Assembly (NCBI RefSeq): GCF_030247185.1
Contig: NC_080571.1
Location: forward strand, 231,959,666 to 232,023,665
Source of the DNA: Malaya genurostris
Lineage: Eukaryota > Arthropoda > Insecta > Diptera > Culicidae
Length of the DNA: 64,000 nt
Direction: 5' to 3'
Positions 59,246-64,000 of this stretch are shown here, piece by piece. The position numbers and the translations under genes were made by a program. The notes under the pieces were generated by a model. The model worked only from the letters and a program-made list of their open reading frames with translations, did not search any database and was not told the origin of the DNA. Position 1 is the first letter of the stretch. Each line of letters begins with the position of its first letter.

Positions 59246-60960
59246 TAAAATTTAATTAAATTTTAGAAGCTGCTTTAAAATTCCGTACGTATATTATAAT
59301 CAAAAGTTTTTATTTCATAGCAATACAATCTAAATAAATGCTCAGCTATTATTTTTTACTAAAACATTGTTTTTCAAACAATGAATAAGATATGACTTCA
59401 ATATTTTCTCCTTAAAACGTTGTAGGGGGAGGGGGTGCAAAAAATTGTGCGCTAGAGTGCCCTTTAGAAAGAAGTGACAAAAAAGCGCTGATAATTCTTG
59501 TTTTTGTGTACGAACGCTATTTCTGTGCAAAAGAAGTATCGGCATCGCAGATAGTTTATTGGAAAAATTCCAAGCATCAAAGAAGTGACGAATGCTGAAT
59601 AATATATAAAGATCGTACTCAAGATCAATTTTATTCGAGTAAATGTATAAAATTTTGGAATTAAACTTCGTGCAAAGTACAAAAAAATGGCAGTCCGGTT
59701 AGCAGTATCAACGAAAAATATGCTGAATTTTTCTTGCAATCTAATCATGTTTTCGATGGTCTACATATTTATTACATGGGTAAAATCATGCATTTAATAT
59801 AAAATAAAGCATGTCTACCCATCGTGTATTCTCATTAAAGTAGCTAATAGGTATGCTGAAATTTAATCCGTACAAACTTAGCACCGACATATATTCGGAT
59901 GCTCGCCAGAATAAAACAAACAAGCCTTTTACTATGCCTGCTATGCCTTGTAAACGTTTTATTCAAAAAATTAATTTATCATTTGATTGCAAATCACCTT
60001 CACATTCTAAAGGAAAGTTGTTGGAAATCGGTTAAACTGTTTCAATATATGTTTCAATGGTTGATTCGCAACATTTAACTGACGAATCGAAACCACTGCA
60101 TTTCGTCTGTAAGCGAAAATGGGACTTTTCATTCGAACGAATGATGTTTGAATACACGTATCGTTCGAAATTGAACTAGCATACATTATAGCGCTTTGTA
60201 TATAGTTCATCAAAGGAATTTGAGTAATTTCTTCATGGTTTAACATTTATTTGAAGAAGTTCAGTAATATTTCAATATTCTGTGGCAATGGAGTCGAGTT
60301 CGAATACATTCGAGTAAAAACAAGAATAGCTTGTTCGTATTTGTTTGGAAGAATGACGGACGTATACAAGAATGAGGGTGAATATGTGTTTATACGAGCT
60401 CAATCCGAGTTGCAAATCTTATTTTTTTGTTGGGACAAATATCACTGAATAATATTAGAAACCGACTTTCGGTGAAACTCTCAATGGGTGATCATGTTGT
60501 ATTGTGTGAGTGCGCAGAAAATTCGAGTACTTCGCGAGAATGAAAGAATTTTTATACGTACTTTGACGATTCGACGTAGCTACAGGGTGAGATTTTCGCT
60601 TGTAGTTTAGGGAAAAGAAATTTCATTGAACTATAAACAAAAATTAACTGACAATATAGCCTAAGTTGCTCTGCTATCAAATCGGTGTCATCTCAAGTGA
60701 GCTGACGCTAACCAGAAGAAAGAAGAAGAATATTGGAAACTGATTTTAAATTTTATATATCTAATAGACAATAAATGTGACCAAATCTGAAACCGATGGT
60801 GATTTAGACTAAATTAAGAAATCGAATCAGAAAAGATAAAATCTTGGTACTTTTTCGCAGTAAGTTGCGTTGGATGCCCATTTATTTAATTGAATAGTTA
60901 AATTTTTGTACAAACGATGCCTTGTCAGATTAATCAATATCATAAATAGTGCTCGCTCGA
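59246..60960. other. Non-coding stretch downstream of OHCU decarboxylase
   Basis: AT-rich; ORFs are 60-94 codons without recognisable content. Part of it near 60,960 must be the 3' UTR of the minus-strand gene. Confidence 0.4.
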
Positions 60961-61604
60961 TCATAAATTGTTAACCAACTGTAGGATTCTTAATCTGCAG
61001 ATCTTTTTCACTTCATTAATTCCGATTTCAAGCTCCATATCTGGACTGTTGTTTATTCTCTCTGTAATGCCTTTAAGTATTGCTTCAAACTTAGATGCTT
61101 CACGTACACATATAACGAAAGGAAATCCGAATTTATCTTTATACCTTGAAAATAAAACAGATTATATACGGAAAGTAGCTTAAACAACCTACACATCTAT
61201 GTGTACCTCTTATTCATAATAGTCAGCTGATTCTGGTCGTCCGGTGATAATTTGTCTAATCCAACGCAACAATGTTCATAGCTGGAATCCGCGGTAAGTT
61301 TATTTTCCACGAATAGTTTGCCAGCTAAATCGGGATGAATTCTTAGAATACGCAATTTATTCTCACGGCTTAGTCGATGCAGATAGTTGTCAAAAGTTGT
61401 AATCATCGAGTCGAAGCTTTTGAATGGTGTCATAGCGGAGCAAAAAATGGCAGCTTCCGGCCAAGACTCTACGACGTTCTCGAAAACTTTATGGAATTCT
61501 GCTGATGTGAGAGCATTCAGCTGTTCTAAAGATAGCTTTGTTTGCCTGGAAGAAGAATTAACTGTTATCAACATGTTATTAAAAAAATCCACATTGACTT
61601 ACAT
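60961..61604 (-). CDS. urad: 2-oxo-4-hydroxy-4-carboxy-5-ureidoimidazoline decarboxylase
   Basis: This enzyme carries out the last step from urate to S-allantoin, decarboxylating OHCU after uricase and 5-hydroxyisourate hydrolase. I infer three exons: AT of the start codon at 61,604-61,603, then 61,545-61,207 and 61,144-60,961, with 57- and 62-bp GT-AG introns. The initiator codon is split AT|G. The product is 174 residues, the usual size. Family marks: LEQLNALTSAEF near the start; FENVVESWPEAA; PFKSF; catalytic His71 in HPDLAG; Glu91 in the S-x-x-E motif; GLDKLSP; KFGFPFVICVRE. The residue after Glu91 is His where many relatives have Gln. The end NNL is not a canonical peroxisomal signal. 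The first exon's 5' limit is not known. Confidence 0.93.
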
Positions 61605-62331
61605 TTTGATGCGATGGTTTTTAGGTACTCCTTATTCTAGGGAACGACGCAATTCGACTTATCGAAGATCCAATATAACGGAATAACTAAAGTTCAGCGT
61701 TCAACCTGACAAGACACACAAGGGACAACAATCACCGACAGCATTAACCTGTTCTCCTGCTTTTTGATCGACGTTCTGCTCTTGACTGACTTTCGTTTGG
61801 CTGGTTTGATGTTACTCGGTCATTCAATTTCTCTTTATCAGTTTCTTAATTCGTAAATATTTACTGTTCGTTACTATCATGCTTCGTGTGTAGCCGTTCT
61901 ACTACTGACATGCGGCTGGCAGAAATGTGCTTTTGTTATTGTTTTGATGTGTTTTTTTTATAGAAATTTATGAAGATTGTATAAGATCCTGTTCGTTAAA
62001 AATAAAAATCCATTCGTTATACTGTTCTGGTTTAGCACATACATTCATCAATGATGAAACGGATTTATGAGCTTTGTTTTATTTTTTATGGCTATTTTCT
62101 ACCATTTCGCATACAAAAAGGCTACTAGTGGTACAATTTGGCCGTGAGTGATATCTAATAGTGGAAAATTCAGGTGAGGCATCATGCACAAATTACGTCA
62201 CGTTAATTTGCCGAAAACTCAAACTCCTCTCCGATAATCAGTCACTAATTTTGAACTGAAAACATTTCTAAATGAGAGATTGTTTTTTTTTGTTCTGTCA
62301 TAAAGCCAAATTTATTTGTTTTGCTGTTGTT
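61605..62331. other. urad upstream region
   Basis: Presumed 5' UTR and promoter of urad (minus strand) followed by intergenic DNA. No core promoter motif was identified with confidence. Confidence 0.35.
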
Positions 62332-62439
62332 TTACAAAATTTGTCGATATATTTGCACGGCTTTTGATGCTGGCGAAGTATCTGGACGTCGATGTAGTTG
62401 ATTCACCAGCTGATAACCTGTTTGTGTAATGATGCCTTT
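62332..62439 (-). CDS. Terminal exon of an unidentified gene
   Basis: On the minus strand, after a pyrimidine-containing ...CTGCCTGAG acceptor, a phase-0 frame encodes 35 residues, KGIITQTGYQLVNQ ... PASKAVQIYRQIL, ending in TAA (62,334-62,332). An AATAAA polyadenylation signal (62,316-62,311) follows about 16 bases later. The composition looks like real protein rather than AT-rich noise. I do not recognise the family. Upstream exons were not found, because a mariner remnant begins 16 bp upstream and the window ends 1.6 kb further on. If the acceptor is elsewhere the exon could be slightly longer. Confidence 0.5.
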   Translation of the reverse strand, partial: KGIITQTGYQLVNQLHRRPDTSPASKAVQIYRQIL

Positions 62440-62455
62440 CTCAGGCAGATATATA

Positions 62456-63000
62456 AAGGGTGATTTTTTTGCTAGTATCTTTTTGGCAACACTGTTTTTG
62501 ACAGATCAGACGTGTATAGTGTCTTGTGTCATTATCAAACTAGTTCAGTTTAGTCTATAATTCAATCATGAATCGTCGTTTGGTCTACAATTTAATCATG
62601 AATGGGCACTGGCTAATATGGAGGAAGATCCACTTTTTTATCGACCAAATGTGTTCAGTTACGAAGCTCAATTCTAGTTGAGTGGATACGTCAACAAGTA
62701 AAATTGCCGCATCTGGAGTGAATACCAGACAGAAACATTGCAAGAGTTACCAATCCTAAAAAAGTCACTGTTTGGTGTGGGTTACGGGCCGATTGCATTA
62801 TTCGGGAAAACCGGCCGATATGTTGGAAAGAGTGTACCAAAATTTGACATTGCGCGTGGGCCATCTAAAGTGCAGCCGCGGCCAACATTTACATGAAATC
62901 ATCTTCAAACATTTAATTATATTGATCGTTCTATCGATTCGAATGAAGATTACACTATTCTTTGAAAATCCATTCCTATACCTTTTAAAAAATCACCCTT
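62456..63000 (+). mobile_element. Decayed, internally deleted mariner-like element
   Basis: Ends are inverted repeats starting AAGGGTGATTTTTT, flanked by TA (TATA) on both sides. The interior keeps scraps of a transposase in different frames: EDPLFYRPNVFS, GYVNKQNCRIW, KVTVWCGLRA and a C-terminal PADMLERVYQNLTLRVGH ... HEIIFKH. The central part with the second catalytic Asp is missing. In the retained first motif the expected Asp of the S-D-E-A-F type stretch is Tyr (SYEAQF). Length is 545 bp against about 1.3 kb for an intact element. Confidence 0.8.
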
Positions 63001-63551
63001 TATATTACTATGAGATTCTACAAAGAATTTGCATTTGGTTTTTGAAAATAGGAAATGAGCAATAGGCGATATTAAAAATTTATGATTTTTGGTACTTTTG
63101 CAGGAAAATTTCACAACACAACCAATATTTCGATGGTATCTCAATGTACTTCGCACTGAAATAGTTGGTTAGTTGATGTGGATGATCTACCGGGACGCCC
63201 TTCGTCTTTAACCAGTGCCGCGAATAGTAGGACAGAAACCTACGCATACTCACATTCTATTGAATTCGGATCTCCGAATAGAATATTTTCGGGAATGGCA
63301 ATGCCTCTCTGAGAGCAAATTTTTAGTGGAAGTAAATTTTTATTTATGTTTCTTGTGGAGACGTGAGATTCGATTGTTTTGTTCTGTGTCGTATTTATAT
63401 GGACTGGTTCACTGACAGTCTTTTCACCATTGTCGGCCTTCTGTGTGTTGAATTGGTGATTATATGGAACTAGTGATCAGGGGAATTGAACCGATTTGAT
63501 AGAAACGATGTAGTCGGTGAGATTGTTCTGATTTTAATTTAATTGTTGTCC
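63001..63551. other. Non-coding spacer
   Basis: No gene or element recognised. A donor-like GTGAGT on the minus strand near 63,255 is not supported by any coding frame. Confidence 0.35.
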
Positions 63552-63716
63552 AGCTAACGGTGAAGCACTTCATAGTTAACTGTCCGGAGTTTCACAATCT
63601 CCGTGCACAATATAACATAAACACAACGATAAGAAACATCCTTTCGAACGACCCCGTAGCCGAGATAACATTAATCCTCCTCCTCAAAGATGTAAACATC
63701 TTCAACTTCATCTAAC
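63552..63716 (+). pseudogene. LINE ORF2 C-terminal fragment
   Basis: A 54-residue open frame to a TAA at 63,714-63,716, carrying the H-x-x-x-x-C-P zinc-binding-like end (KHFIVNCPEF) seen after the reverse transcriptase in Jockey/I-type LINEs. It has no start of its own and no catalytic part, so it is a remnant. Confidence 0.78.
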
Positions 63717-64000
63717 AATCGAAACAAATCGTCAACACAATTCCTCCCCCCACCCTTTACCTCCCGCCTCAACACACCAGCCTAACAACAAAACAACCAG
63801 AAATCCCAACAGATATAACCCCCAAACATTCGACTCTTCTCATCTCATACCACTGTCACCACACATCAAAACAATCATCTACCACCCAACCAAACCTATT
63901 CTTACCACCAACGTCTTAACCCACCCCCCCACACAACAGTCTAGCAGAATTACACCTACAAACCCGATACTCATTATTTCGTACATCAACTGCTAAAAAC
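63552..64000 (+). mobile_element. 3' end of a Jockey/I-type LINE, 5'-truncated
   Basis: 63,552-63,716 encodes the C-terminal end of a LINE ORF2: LTVKHFIVNCPEF, LRAQYNI, ILSNDPVAEI and LLLKDVNIFNFI, then TAA. After the stop, about 285 bases to the window edge are rich in A and C and very poor in G, typical of the 3' UTR of some dipteran LINEs. The start is abrupt, as in 5'-truncated LINE insertions. The element continues beyond the window. Confidence 0.8.

Noticed and set aside
1..64000. CRISPR arrays, operons, bacterial-type terminators or ribosome-binding sites
   Set aside because: The window is clearly eukaryotic (spliced genes, LTR and LINE elements); none of these structures is present.

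Overview
The window looks like nuclear DNA of a lower dipteran insect, most probably a mosquito. It is AT-rich and gene-poor, with small genes cut by 56-75 bp introns. It holds a Caudal homeobox exon and many transposons: BEL/Pao, an RTE-like LINE, a mariner remnant, tRNA-derived SINE-like pieces and many MITEs. The species cannot be fixed by eye.

Layout. 1-14.9 kb is non-coding and is probably intron or upstream DNA of caudal; it holds MITEs, a tandem repeat array with a nested hAT-like insertion, and a perfect 48-bp-arm hairpin. 14,895-15,388 is the last coding exon of caudal (homeodomain plus C-terminus); earlier exons lie outside the window. 15.4-36.8 kb has no recognisable gene and is a mosaic of TIR elements, including a Transib-like element nested in a larger TIR element, and two copies of one TIR element, one of which is interrupted by another transposon. 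36.8-38.3 kb is a decayed LINE endonuclease fragment. Around 39.5 kb is a possible mitochondrial-presequence first exon.

43.6-61.6 kb carries the clearest genes, all on the minus strand: a transformer-2 paralogue with an 18-nt microexon, the proteasome maturation protein POMP, and OHCU decarboxylase of the urate pathway. A young, nearly intact BEL/Pao element (49,362-56,176) with 357-bp LTRs and a 5-bp target duplication lies between the last two, followed by two tandem-repeat blocks. Beyond 61.6 kb are an orphan terminal exon of an unidentified minus-strand gene, a decayed mariner beside it, and the 3' end of another LINE running off the window.

The genes do not form a pathway: they cover patterning, splicing and sex determination, proteasome assembly and purine breakdown. 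The shared oddity is that all three complete small genes have an intron in or directly after the initiator ATG. I reconstructed the exons by hand from splice signals and reading-frame continuity; no alignment or database search was run.
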